64,000 bases of DNA from Blautia sp. (GTDB lineage: Bacteria; Bacillota; Clostridia; Lachnospirales; Lachnospiraceae). The DNA lies in contig JAFUCO010000028.1 of the NCBI GenBank assembly GCA_017459635.1, positions 20,628 to 84,627 on the forward strand, written 5' to 3'. Positions 1 through 7,314 of this stretch are shown one piece after another. Within the stretch, counting starts at the first letter, position 1, and every line of letters begins with the position of its first letter. Both the position numbers and the translations under genes were made by a program. A model generated the notes under the pieces. It was not told where the DNA came from. It did not search any database and saw only the letters and a program-made list of their open reading frames with translations.

Positions 1-17
1 ACGGTTCTCTGTCTTAT
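1..17. repeat. Dispersed palindrome family, truncated copy
   Basis: The window opens inside one arm (ACGGTTCTCTGTCTTAT) of the palindrome seen complete at 5961-6021 and 63935-63996. The other arm lies outside the window. It sits just downstream of the stop codon of the larE-like gene, which is the usual place for this family here. Confidence 0.7.
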
Positions 18-21
18 TTCT

Positions 22-828
22 CTACAGCGTTTCGTTCATGCTTCCTGTTCTGTAGCCTGTCAGGTCGAGGGTTATGTAGGAGAAGCCAAGCTCTTTCAGC
101 CGGGCAGATATCTGTACTGACATATTCGGTGAAGCTAACAACGGAATGTCGGCCGGCAGCACTTCTATTCTGGCGAGATTTCCATGTATCCGGACCCGCA
201 TCTGTCGGAAGCCAAGGTCCTGCAGGAACTGCTCGGCCTTGTCAACCATGGCCAGCTTCTTCTCATCGATCGTCTCACCATATACAAAGCGTGTCGCCAG
301 GCAGGCAAATGAGGGCTTGTCCCAGGTGGGCAGGCCGCGTTCGTGCGAAAGCGCACGAATCTCTTCTTTCGTAAGCCCTGCATGGCGAAGAGGACTTTTT
401 ACCCCAAGCTCCTGAATCGCCTGAAGCCCCGGCCGGTAATCTCCCATATCATCCATGTTGGAACCTTCTGCCACAGCAGCAATACCATTCGCCTCGGCAA
501 GATCTATGATTTTCCGGAAAATATCCTTTTTGCAGATATAGCACCTGTTTACAGGATTTTCGCGAAAACCCGGAATTGACAGCTCATCGGTTTCTGCAAT
601 AAGATGCCGTATGCCTCTTGCTCTGCAGAACTCAAGTGCTTCTTCACGCTCTCTCTTCGGGAAGGAGCAGGACGAAGCGGTTACCGCAACGGCCTTATCT
701 CCCAGCACTTCGACAGCAGTATCAAGAAGAAAAGCAGAGTCAACACCGCCGGAAAAGGCAATTGCGATGCTTCCGAAAGAAGAAATATAATCTTTCAGCT
801 TTTGATATTTAGTATGAAGGGTGTCCAT
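22..828 (-). CDS. larE: LarE-type ATP-dependent sacrificial sulfur transferase
   Basis: LarE adenylates the carboxylates of a pyridinium precursor and inserts sulfur during synthesis of the nickel-pincer cofactor of lactate racemase-like enzymes. The PP-loop SGGVDS is at residues 26-31 of the 268-aa form. Three cysteines are visible: RCYICKK (C96, C99) and PSFACLATR (C176). C176 aligns with the sacrificial cysteine of Lactobacillus plantarum LarE, and the three-cysteine pattern is that of LarE proteins carrying a [4Fe-4S] cluster. I chose the ATG at 828 because AGAAAGGA lies just upstream and the protein then starts like other LarE proteins; an upstream in-frame ATG at 870 would add 14 residues. 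It overlaps the end of nahK by 20 bp, so it is probably co-transcribed. No larB, larC or larA is in the window, so the target enzyme is unknown. Confidence 0.85.
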   Translation of the reverse strand: MDTLHTKYQKLKDYISSFGSIAIAFSGGVDSAFLLDTAVEVLGDKAVAVTASSCSFPKREREEALEFCRARGIRHLIAETDELSIPGFRENPVNRCYICKKDIFRKIIDLAEANGIAAVAEGSNMDDMGDYRPGLQAIQELGVKSPLRHAGLTKEEIRALSHERGLPTWDKPSFACLATRFVYGETIDEKKLAMVDKAEQFLQDLGFRQMRVRIHGNLARIEVLPADIPLLASPNMSVQISARLKELGFSYITLDLTGYRTGSMNETL

Positions 829-1912
829 AAAATGCTTTATCCTTTCTAAGTAATAATCTCTCCATTTCACTTACCAGCTTAATCTGTGTCCTGCAGCGCA
901 CCAGGTTATGCTCCGGATAAGCTGTATGGTAATACGGATCCCCATTCAGATAATCAGCAAGAAAACGTGCCGCCTGCTCTGCGGTGATAGTCCATGCACC
1001 GGCAGGCAGAAGCTCATTTTCCAGGGGAGTAAGGTTTTTGCATGCCTTTGCGAACCCTTCCTGATACAACTGATAGCGCCGCATATCCAGGGAAACCTTG
1101 TCAAGATCCCTTTCATCCTCGGCGGCGGTCGTCGCGCCGGAGCGTATAGAATCACCAAAATCGTACAGCACAAGCCCTGGCATGACGGTATCAAGGTCGA
1201 TCACACACAGCGGCTCCATCGTATCACGGTCAAACAATATGTTATCAAGCTTGGTGTCATTGTGGGTCACGCGCACGGGAAGCTCGCCGGAATCACGCAT
1301 ACGCTGAAGCCTTCCGGCCTCATCCTCACGCTCAAGGAGAAAGTCGATCTCCCGCGTCACCGACGCCTTCCGCCCGGCGGCATCCGCCCGTATTGCCCGG
1401 TGAAGCTGCTCAAAACGTACCGGTGTATTGTGAAAATCCGGCAGAGTTTCCAGAAGGCTGTCGGCCGGAAAGCCGCTCAGCATATCAACAAACCTTCCGA
1501 ATGCCAGGGCGCTTTTATAGAAGATGACGTCATCCTGAGGAGGAAGCAGGCACACAGAGTTTTCGATAAACCCGTACATACGCCAGTTTCCCGAAGCCTC
1601 GGGTATGAATGAGCGGCCGTCCTTCGAAGGGATCAAAGGCATAACCCCTCTGGGATCAGATATACGCGCACGGAGGTAGTCGGTAATCGCGCGGATATTC
1701 TTCATAAGCCCTTCGGCATCATCCGTAAGGAGAGGGCTGATCTTCTGCAGAATATACCTCGTATTATTCCGGGTAGTCACAAGAAAAGTCTCATTGATGT
1801 GCCCCGAACCATAGGGTTTTATCTCAGCAGCCGGGCTGTCCAGATCAAACCTTCCCGCTGTATGCATCAGCATTTCCTTCGCCAGAGAAGTATTCATCTG
1901 TTTATCATTCAT
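809..1912 (-). CDS. nahK: N-acetylhexosamine 1-kinase (APH/choline-kinase fold)
   Basis: The protein is 367 aa and matches the NahK/LnpB pattern throughout: GSGHINETFLVTT near the N-terminus, RVTHNDTKLDNILFD (catalytic Asp and Asn of the phosphotransferase loop), VIDLDTVMPG (metal-binding Asp) and FGDSIRSGATTAAEDE. The C-terminal ADYLNGDPYY...YPEHNLVRTRTQ-like block is also diagnostic. NahK phosphorylates GlcNAc or GalNAc at C1 in the lacto-N-biose/galacto-N-biose pathway. It lies directly downstream of a sugar ABC transporter (nearest stop 73 bp away), so the imported sugar is probably a HexNAc-containing oligosaccharide. The partner phosphorylase (GH112) is not in the window. The start at 1912 has GAAAGG directly against the ATG; the ATG at 1897 is an alternative with better spacing. 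Confidence 0.85.
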   Translation of the reverse strand: MNDKQMNTSLAKEMLMHTAGRFDLDSPAAEIKPYGSGHINETFLVTTRNNTRYILQKISPLLTDDAEGLMKNIRAITDYLRARISDPRGVMPLIPSKDGRSFIPEASGNWRMYGFIENSVCLLPPQDDVIFYKSALAFGRFVDMLSGFPADSLLETLPDFHNTPVRFEQLHRAIRADAAGRKASVTREIDFLLEREDEAGRLQRMRDSGELPVRVTHNDTKLDNILFDRDTMEPLCVIDLDTVMPGLVLYDFGDSIRSGATTAAEDERDLDKVSLDMRRYQLYQEGFAKACKNLTPLENELLPAGAWTITAEQAARFLADYLNGDPYYHTAYPEHNLVRCRTQIKLVSEMERLLLRKDKAFYGHPSY

Positions 1913-1958
1913 CCTTTCATATTACAGAGTTTATCATTCGTCCTTTCATATTTCAGAG
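1901..1958. repeat. 29-bp tandem duplication at the nahK start
   Basis: Two adjacent 29-bp units (1901-1929 and 1930-1958) differ at only two positions. The unit contains the GAAAGG box and the start codon of nahK; in the upstream copy the ATG is changed to ACG. It therefore duplicates the translation initiation region. Confidence 0.8.
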
Positions 1959-1985
1959 TCAGATCGGAAGTGCAGTACCGGCTGA

Positions 1986-3581
1986 TTATCCCTTGACGCC
2001 TCCGGAGGTAAGCCCTGAGGTCAGGTGTTTTTCGATAAACATGAAAAGTATAACCACCGGTATTGTTGCAAGCAAAGAAGCGGCAAACAGGTACTGCCAT
2101 TCTATCATATTGAAAGATGAAAACTGGGTGATTCCCACCGTGATCGGCTTTTTGGATGCAGTTGTGATCAGGACGGTAGAGATCGTATACTCATTCCAAG
2201 CGTTGATAAACACAAAAATCAGTGTAGTAACGATCCCGGGCGCGGCCATGGGCAGGAGTATACGTATCAGTGAACCGATGGTACTGCATCCGTCTATCCG
2301 GGCCGCCTGTTCCATCTCGGGGGATATCGATATAAAAGTTCCCCGAAGGAGCCAGATGGCAAAAGCCTGATTGAATGCCGCATTAACAAAGATCAGCCCC
2401 CAGATATTGTCGTTCAGGCCAAGCGTGGACATAAGCTGCGAGATCCCGATAAGAAGAACTACAGGAGAGAACATCTGGCTCATTATAACAAATCCGAGAA
2501 AGAACTTTTTCCCCAGGAAGTTCATGCGCGCCATCGCAAAGGCTGCCGGAATGCCGCAGAGCATGGCCAGGCCGGTCGCTCCGCCCGCTATCATAAGGGA
2601 GTTTGCAAGAAACTGCGGAACACCTCTCTCAATGATATCTGAAAGATTCTTCCATACCCATTTCGTGGGCAGGAGATGCAGGAAATACATATCCAGTGCC
2701 TCGGAATTGGAACGGAAGGCCGTGATCAGCATAACATAATATGGATACAGCGTAATAACACATATCGTGATCACAAACAGATAAAGCAGAAAACGAAGGA
2801 AAGGCCTCTCTAACGCGCCGAACCGGAGGCCTGCACACCCGGCAAGAGCTATCCCAAAACAAAGCAGAAGCACCCACAGGAGCGGGCTATGGCTTACATT
2901 TAAATTTTTCAGGGCGTTTCCGGCTTCTTCCCCCATCCTGCCCTGGAACAGGAAACTGTCCAGGATTCCATACCACTCATCCCGCCCTTCAGTGACAAGA
3001 TCAGCCTGGTAAAGAGAGGTCTTTCTCCAGAACAGATAATTGTTCATAAGGATAAACACAGGTACAAGAAGCATATCGATAAGCAGAAAGAAGCAGGATA
3101 AGCTTCTGAGCCTGCGGCAGCGCCCGGGCAGCTCTTTGACAGCTGTATTCATGGTCCCTGCGCATCCGGCAAAGGCCAGAATGACTGCGGCGGCCATACA
3201 GAAGAGCATGATATAAAGTACCCGGGCAGAGGGCATGCCGGAGGAAAGAAAACTCCAGACATTTTTATTCATGGTCTGGCTTATCGTAAAAGCAACAAGC
3301 GAAGTTTCCTCACCCTTCGAGTTGGTGCGGACAGTGACATCCTCACTTATCTCCACCTCCATCCCCTGATCCCGGTACTGTTTTTCAACCTCTTCGACCT
3401 CGGCCAGAACCTCCTGGTACTTTTCATCGCCGACAAAGGTGTTTGAAGACTTTTTGGTAAATATCCCTACAGTGACCGTATAAAGCGGAAGTGACATAAT
3501 AAGACACGCCAGGAGGATTCCGATGATGAGCAGGAAAAAATATCGTTTTCCGGCAGCTGTACTTTGGGCATTGCCTTTCAT
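1986..3581 (-). CDS. CUT1 sugar ABC permease (MalG-like) with extra N-terminal membrane region
   Basis: Residues about 262-531 form an ordinary MalG-type inner-membrane permease with six membrane segments and the EAA loop EQAARIDGCSTIGSLIRILLP region (about 424-443) that contacts the ATPase. The first 260 residues are extra: a membrane segment at about 14-36, a charged extracytoplasmic stretch (about 40-115, rich in Glu and Lys), and further membrane segments near 118-140, 160-182 and 233-250. MalG proteins are usually about 280 aa, so this 531-aa form is nearly double. The reading frame is continuous and ends in a normal MalG C-terminus. Its start overlaps the stop of the upstream permease by 4 bp. 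No ATPase gene is in the operon, which fits the shared MsmK-type ATPase common in Firmicutes. Confidence 0.85.
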   Translation of the reverse strand: MKGNAQSTAAGKRYFFLLIIGILLACLIMSLPLYTVTVGIFTKKSSNTFVGDEKYQEVLAEVEEVEKQYRDQGMEVEISEDVTVRTNSKGEETSLVAFTISQTMNKNVWSFLSSGMPSARVLYIMLFCMAAAVILAFAGCAGTMNTAVKELPGRCRRLRSLSCFFLLIDMLLVPVFILMNNYLFWRKTSLYQADLVTEGRDEWYGILDSFLFQGRMGEEAGNALKNLNVSHSPLLWVLLLCFGIALAGCAGLRFGALERPFLRFLLYLFVITICVITLYPYYVMLITAFRSNSEALDMYFLHLLPTKWVWKNLSDIIERGVPQFLANSLMIAGGATGLAMLCGIPAAFAMARMNFLGKKFFLGFVIMSQMFSPVVLLIGISQLMSTLGLNDNIWGLIFVNAAFNQAFAIWLLRGTFISISPEMEQAARIDGCSTIGSLIRILLPMAAPGIVTTLIFVFINAWNEYTISTVLITTASKKPITVGITQFSSFNMIEWQYLFAASLLATIPVVILFMFIEKHLTSGLTSGGVKG

Positions 3582-4465
3582 GCTTCATCCTCCTTTCGCA
3601 TTACGGTGATCATGTATATACCGGAGCACAGGCACAGGATAAGAAAGCCGATAACTGAAAGGGCATTTGCCGGACCTTTTTTACGGTCATAAAAATTCAG
3701 CATATACAGATATGTGATCATGGTGTCGGTCTTGTTCGCCGGGGCTCCCTTGGTCATGGTGTAGATGATAGGGAAGGAGTTAAAAACATAGATGATATTG
3801 AGCACTGTGCTGACCGACAGTGACGGACGGACCAGAGGCAGGGTGATGCTGAAAAGCCGGTTCCAGAATCCGGCACCGTCAACCCGCGCTGATTCGTAAA
3901 GGGATTCATCGATCGACTGCAGTCCCGAGAGGACACAGAACGTGACGAAAGGAATCGTGACAAAGATTCCTACAGCGCACTCCCAGATAAACTCGATCTG
4001 ATAGGATGAACGCCAGTTGATGGCATTCTTTATAATGCCGAGATTCAACAGGACACTGTTAAGGCTCCCGTACTCGTATTTGATGATATAATTCCATACC
4101 GACGCCTGTATGACCAGCGAAGTGGCCCAGGGGAAGATCAGTATTGAACGGGCTATTTTACGGCCGCGGAATTTCTGGTTCATCACCATGGCGATGATGA
4201 AGCCAAGCAGGGTGGACAGCCCGACGACCGAAATGACCCACCAGAAGGTGTTTATCATAACAGTGCGGAATGCAGGCAGATGAACCGCATCGATATAATT
4301 CTTAAACCCGGCAAATCCGCCTACAACACCTGCTTTCGATATTTCGCTGAAGGAAAGCCGGAATACGATCAGTATTGGAAATACAACAAAAACAGAAATC
4401 AGAATTATACTGGGAAGCAGCCAGAGATATGGCACCCACCATTTTTTACCGTTGTTCTTAATCAT
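3578..4465 (-). CDS. CUT1 sugar ABC permease (MalF-like)
   Basis: This 295-aa inner-membrane protein has six predicted membrane segments and the EAA signature ESARVDGAGFWNRLFSITLP near residues 190-210. It is the MalF/LacF partner of the permease encoded 4 bp-overlapping downstream. Together with the binding protein at 4564-5835 it should form a CUT1 importer for an oligosaccharide. Linkage to nahK suggests an amino-sugar-containing ligand, but this is inference. Length is normal for the family. Confidence 0.9.
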   Translation of the reverse strand: MIKNNGKKWWVPYLWLLPSIILISVFVVFPILIVFRLSFSEISKAGVVGGFAGFKNYIDAVHLPAFRTVMINTFWWVISVVGLSTLLGFIIAMVMNQKFRGRKIARSILIFPWATSLVIQASVWNYIIKYEYGSLNSVLLNLGIIKNAINWRSSYQIEFIWECAVGIFVTIPFVTFCVLSGLQSIDESLYESARVDGAGFWNRLFSITLPLVRPSLSVSTVLNIIYVFNSFPIIYTMTKGAPANKTDTMITYLYMLNFYDRKKGPANALSVIGFLILCLCSGIYMITVMRKEDEA

Positions 4466-4505
4466 ATGGCTCCACCTCTGTAAGATTATCGGGTGCTTTA
4501 CGACG

Positions 4506-4550
4506 AAAAGCTCCGGGATCCGGGTATATCCCCGCGATCCCGGAGCTTTT
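4506..4550 (-). terminator. Intercistronic hairpin between binding protein and permeases
   Basis: A perfect 15-bp inverted repeat (arms 4506-4520 and 4536-4550, core AGCTCCGGGATC) with a 15-nt loop and T-runs on both strands lies between the binding-protein stop and the permease start. In this position it most likely acts as a leaky terminator or 3' stabiliser, giving more binding protein than membrane subunits. Confidence 0.8.
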
Positions 4551-4563
4551 AAGGCTCACTGCA

Positions 4564-5835
4564 TCAGCCGGCGAGCTGTTCCTGCAGCGCATCCAGCTCA
4601 GCCTGGATATCAGCGCCTGTCAGCGCATTCTGCTCAGCTGCGATAACGCCCTGCTTTACCTGATCCCATTCTGCTTTTGCGGTGGGATAGAACTGGCAGC
4701 CGCCAAGAACTTCAAGCCATGCCTCGAAGGAAGGATCGGCCTCGACCAGAGCTTCTACTGCGGAGTTGACTGCCGGCAGGAAGCCTTCCATGCTTACCCA
4801 GCCTACATAATTTTCAGGATCATAGAAGAAGGACAGGAATTTGCCGATGGCTTCATTTCTGGCATCCTGGTCAGGAGCAGAGTCATCCTTGAAAGCCATG
4901 ACACGATCCATAACGCCTACAGATGATGAGGATTTTCCTTCGTTTGCAGGGATGTTTGCGGTAGCCATGTTGATATCTCCGCCCTTGTCAGCCACATAGG
5001 TGGGCAGCTGGTTCGGAGCAATGATCATTGCCAGCTTGCCTGCGGCAAACATATCCTGAAGGTCATAGCGGGTCTGGGTTGCCGGGTTGGGATTGGTGTA
5101 GCCTTTTTCAACCAGGCCGAGCGCATAATTGATAGCCTCGGCATTTTCTGCGGAATTGACTGCCCACTCACCATTCTCATCAACGAAACCGCCGCCGTTG
5201 CCCCAGGTATAATATGCGAAGGCTGCCTGGCCTTCATCGGTTGTCATATCAATTCCCCAGGGATAAACCTCGCCGTCATAGAAATCTATGATCGCCTGGC
5301 AGGCATCCTCAAGCTCGGCCCAGGTTGTCGGAACCTCGATGCCGACCTCCTCGAACATATCAACATTGTAGAAAAGAGCACGCGCCGAAGCCAGGTCCGG
5401 AACTGCCCACACCGTGTCATCGATCACTGACTGGTCGATAAAGGAGGGGAAGAAATCACCAAGCAGCTCCTCCGGGCAGTAGTCAGAAACCGGAAGAAGC
5501 AGGCCTTCATTTGCATAATTTGCAAATACGTCAATGTTCAGGATGTCCGGAGCATTGTTGTTCGCGATACGCGTGTCCACTTCGGTATAGACATCATTCC
5601 AGGAGACTACATCAAGGTTAAGCTTGATCCCCGGATTCTCAGCCTCAAATTTGTCCACAAAGTTGGTTCCGTCCATTCCGCTGCCTAAAAACCACTCATT
5701 GGTATTTGGGCCGTACTGGCAGATGATGACATCCAGAGTAATGTCCCCGTCCTCGGCAAATGCCGGAAGAGCCGCGCCGCAAAGCGCAGTGGAAAACAGA
5801 GCGGTGGAGAGTAATATAGCTGTAGCCTTCCTCAT
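4564..5835 (-). CDS. Extracellular sugar-binding protein of CUT1 ABC importer
   Basis: The 423-aa protein has a Sec signal peptide (hydrophobic core about residues 5-20, likely cleavage after LPAFA) followed by a MalE/family-1 binding fold: ITLDVIICQYGPN, FEAENPGIKLNLDVVSWNDV and NNNAPDILNIDVFANYANEG are typical early blocks. There is no acceptable lipobox: the only Cys in the signal peptide is preceded by Leu. That is unusual for a Gram-positive binding protein. It is the first gene of the operon, preceded by a consensus promoter and a GGGAGG ribosome binding site 8 nt from the ATG. The ligand is unknown; HexNAc oligosaccharide is an inference from nahK. Confidence 0.88.
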   Translation of the reverse strand: MRKATAILLSTALFSTALCGAALPAFAEDGDITLDVIICQYGPNTNEWFLGSGMDGTNFVDKFEAENPGIKLNLDVVSWNDVYTEVDTRIANNNAPDILNIDVFANYANEGLLLPVSDYCPEELLGDFFPSFIDQSVIDDTVWAVPDLASARALFYNVDMFEEVGIEVPTTWAELEDACQAIIDFYDGEVYPWGIDMTTDEGQAAFAYYTWGNGGGFVDENGEWAVNSAENAEAINYALGLVEKGYTNPNPATQTRYDLQDMFAAGKLAMIIAPNQLPTYVADKGGDINMATANIPANEGKSSSSVGVMDRVMAFKDDSAPDQDARNEAIGKFLSFFYDPENYVGWVSMEGFLPAVNSAVEALVEADPSFEAWLEVLGGCQFYPTAKAEWDQVKQGVIAAEQNALTGADIQAELDALQEQLAG

Positions 5836-5883
5836 AATTTATTCCTCCCTTCAGAATAAACATTGGTAATTATTGATAAAAGA

Positions 5884-5912
5884 ATTATAAAATACATAAC
5901 ATAAATTGTCAA
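5884..5912 (-). promoter_or_regulatory. Consensus sigma-A promoter for the nahK transporter operon
   Basis: On the minus strand TTGACA (5907-5912) and TATAAT (5884-5889) are separated by exactly 17 bp. Both hexamers are perfect. It drives the binding-protein gene whose ATG is about 50 nt downstream. Confidence 0.85.
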
Positions 5913-5960
5913 CTATTCGCTTAGAGGCTGAGCCGCATCTTCGGCCTCAGGTTAAAAAAT

Positions 5961-6021
5961 AAGACAGGGGGACGGTTCTCTGTCTTATTTTCATAAGACA
6001 GAGAACCGTCCCCCTGTCTTA
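5961..6021. repeat. Dispersed palindrome family, complete copy
   Basis: Two perfect arms (AAGACAGGGGGACGGTTCTC and its complement) flank a short TTTTCA loop. The copy lies between two divergent promoters (5884-5912 and 6163-6191). No U-tract follows, so it does not look like a simple terminator. Confidence 0.85.
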
Positions 6022-6051
6022 CGAAAAAGATTCCTTATGAAGGATTCAGCC

Positions 6052-6116
6052 CTGTAAGGAAATATACTCGGCTCAGCTCATGCAGGCATGGCAGAGCAGA
6101 GCATATTTCCTTACAG
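6052..6116. repeat. Inverted repeat in the BMP gene upstream region
   Basis: Perfect 14-bp arms CTGTAAGGAAATAT (6052-6065) and its complement (6103-6116) enclose 37 nt that can pair further (GCTC...GAGC). It lies upstream of the -35 box at 6163, so it is outside the mRNA started there. It could be a binding site, an old small mobile element or a terminator-like remnant. With the palindrome copy it accounts for most of the gene-free stretch 5836-6252. Confidence 0.6.
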
Positions 6117-6162
6117 CCGTGAACAGAGTAACACGTCAGTCTCCGGACATCTTATTTTATGC

Positions 6163-6191
6163 TTGATAAAAAGCATTGCATTAGTTATAAT
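6163..6191 (+). promoter_or_regulatory. Promoter for the BMP-family binding protein gene
   Basis: TTGATA (6163-6168), 17-bp spacer, TATAAT (6186-6191). The ATG with its GAGGAGG site follows about 60 nt downstream. I looked for a purine riboswitch in the short leader and saw none. Confidence 0.75.
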
Positions 6192-6252
6192 TACTATAAC
6201 GGCGGAAAACAGTAAGGTCCGTCAAATACCAGTCTCAAAGAGGAGGAATAGT

Positions 6253-7254
6253 ATGAAGAAATTACTCACCGGCGCTATCGTTACCTGTATCGCAGCATCC
6301 ATGATGGTCACTCCGGCATTTGCTGACACAGTCCGTATCGGTATGGTTACCGACGTAGGCGGCGTTAATGACAAATCCTTCAACCAGACATCCTGGGAAG
6401 GCCTTAAGGCTCTGGCAGAAGAGGATGACAGCTTTGAAGTCAACTACCTTGAGAGCAAGACAGATGCTGACTATCAGACAAACATCAACACCTTCATCGA
6501 TGAGGAATATGACCTGATCATCTGCGTAGGCTACATGCTTGCAGACGCTACCCGTGAGGCAGCAGAGGACAACCCGGATCAGAAATTCGCCATCATTGAT
6601 GATGCATCATGCGCTGACCTTGACAACGTTGCATGCCTTATGTTCGCTCAGGAGCAGGCTTCCTATCTTGTAGGCCTTGTTGCAGGTTCCGTAACCGAGA
6701 GCAAGACAGTCGGCTATGTACAGGGTATGGTTTCCGATTCCATGAACCTCTTCGGCATCGGCTACATCACCGGTGTTCTTGAGGCTTGCCCGGACGCAAC
6801 AGTTCTTCAGTACAATGCAAACAACTTTGGTGACATCGCCGGCGGTTCTACAGCAGCCAAGGATATGATCACCAAGGGCGCAGACGTTATCTATCAGGCA
6901 GCAGGCGGCACCGGAATCGGCGTCATCAACGCATGCGACGAGGAAGGCATCTGGGCTATCGGTGTTGACACCGACCAGGCTGAACTTGCACCGGATCACG
7001 TTATCACATCAGCTATGAAGCGTGTTGACGTAGCTTCACAGGATATCTCAAGATCAGTTCTTGAAGGAACCTACGAGGCAGGCATTCACACCTATGACCT
7101 TTCAAACGGCGGCGTAGACCTTGCACCGACACGTGATCACATCCCGGAGGATGTACTTCAGGTAGTAGAGGATGCCAAGACAGCCATCATCAACGGCGAA
7201 AAGACCGTTCCGACATCCGCAGCAGACTGCCCGGAATTCACACTTGCTGAATAA
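6253..7254 (+). CDS. BMP-family nucleoside-binding protein of ABC importer
   Basis: The 333-aa protein belongs to the Med/BMP (PF02608) family: IGMVTDVGGVNDKSFNQTSWEG is the classic opening and the ALIYQAAGGTGIGVINA-like block (residues about 213-229) is the second signature. Characterised relatives (PnrA, BmpD, NupN) bind purine or other nucleosides. I set the start at 6253 from the GAGGAGG box 7 nt upstream; a long upstream in-frame extension has no initiation signal. The signal peptide ends AFA-DT and has no lipobox, although most Gram-positive relatives are lipoproteins. The ATPase and permeases that should complete the importer lie at 10088-13663, beyond the divergent yjjI-yjjW pair. Confidence 0.88.
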   Translation: MKKLLTGAIVTCIAASMMVTPAFADTVRIGMVTDVGGVNDKSFNQTSWEGLKALAEEDDSFEVNYLESKTDADYQTNINTFIDEEYDLIICVGYMLADATREAAEDNPDQKFAIIDDASCADLDNVACLMFAQEQASYLVGLVAGSVTESKTVGYVQGMVSDSMNLFGIGYITGVLEACPDATVLQYNANNFGDIAGGSTAAKDMITKGADVIYQAAGGTGIGVINACDEEGIWAIGVDTDQAELAPDHVITSAMKRVDVASQDISRSVLEGTYEAGIHTYDLSNGGVDLAPTRDHIPEDVLQVVEDAKTAIINGEKTVPTSAADCPEFTLAE

Positions 7255-7271
7255 ATAATAGAATCAAAATT

Positions 7272-7314
7272 AAGGGGCTGTGAAAAAGTTGTACTTTTTC
7301 ACAGCCCTTTTTTT
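7272..7314. terminator. Bidirectional terminator between BMP gene and yjjW
   Basis: The arms GGGGCTGTGAAAAAGT and ACTTTTTCACAGCCC are followed by seven T on the plus strand and end at the stop codon of the convergent yjjW gene. Close relatives of the same hairpin occur at 44067-44099 and 49530-49570. Confidence 0.88.

Noticed and set aside
908-1612. 234-codon plus frame inside nahK
   Set aside because: Antisense to a clear NahK sequence with catalytic motifs.
5961-6021. Simple rho-independent terminators at the palindrome copies
   Set aside because: Stems are long but no copy is followed by a proper T-run, several copies lie upstream of promoters, and arms are conserved in sequence, unlike terminators.
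6192-6252. Purine riboswitch before the BMP gene
   Set aside because: Leader between promoter and start is only about 60 nt and lacks the conserved loops; too short for the aptamer.
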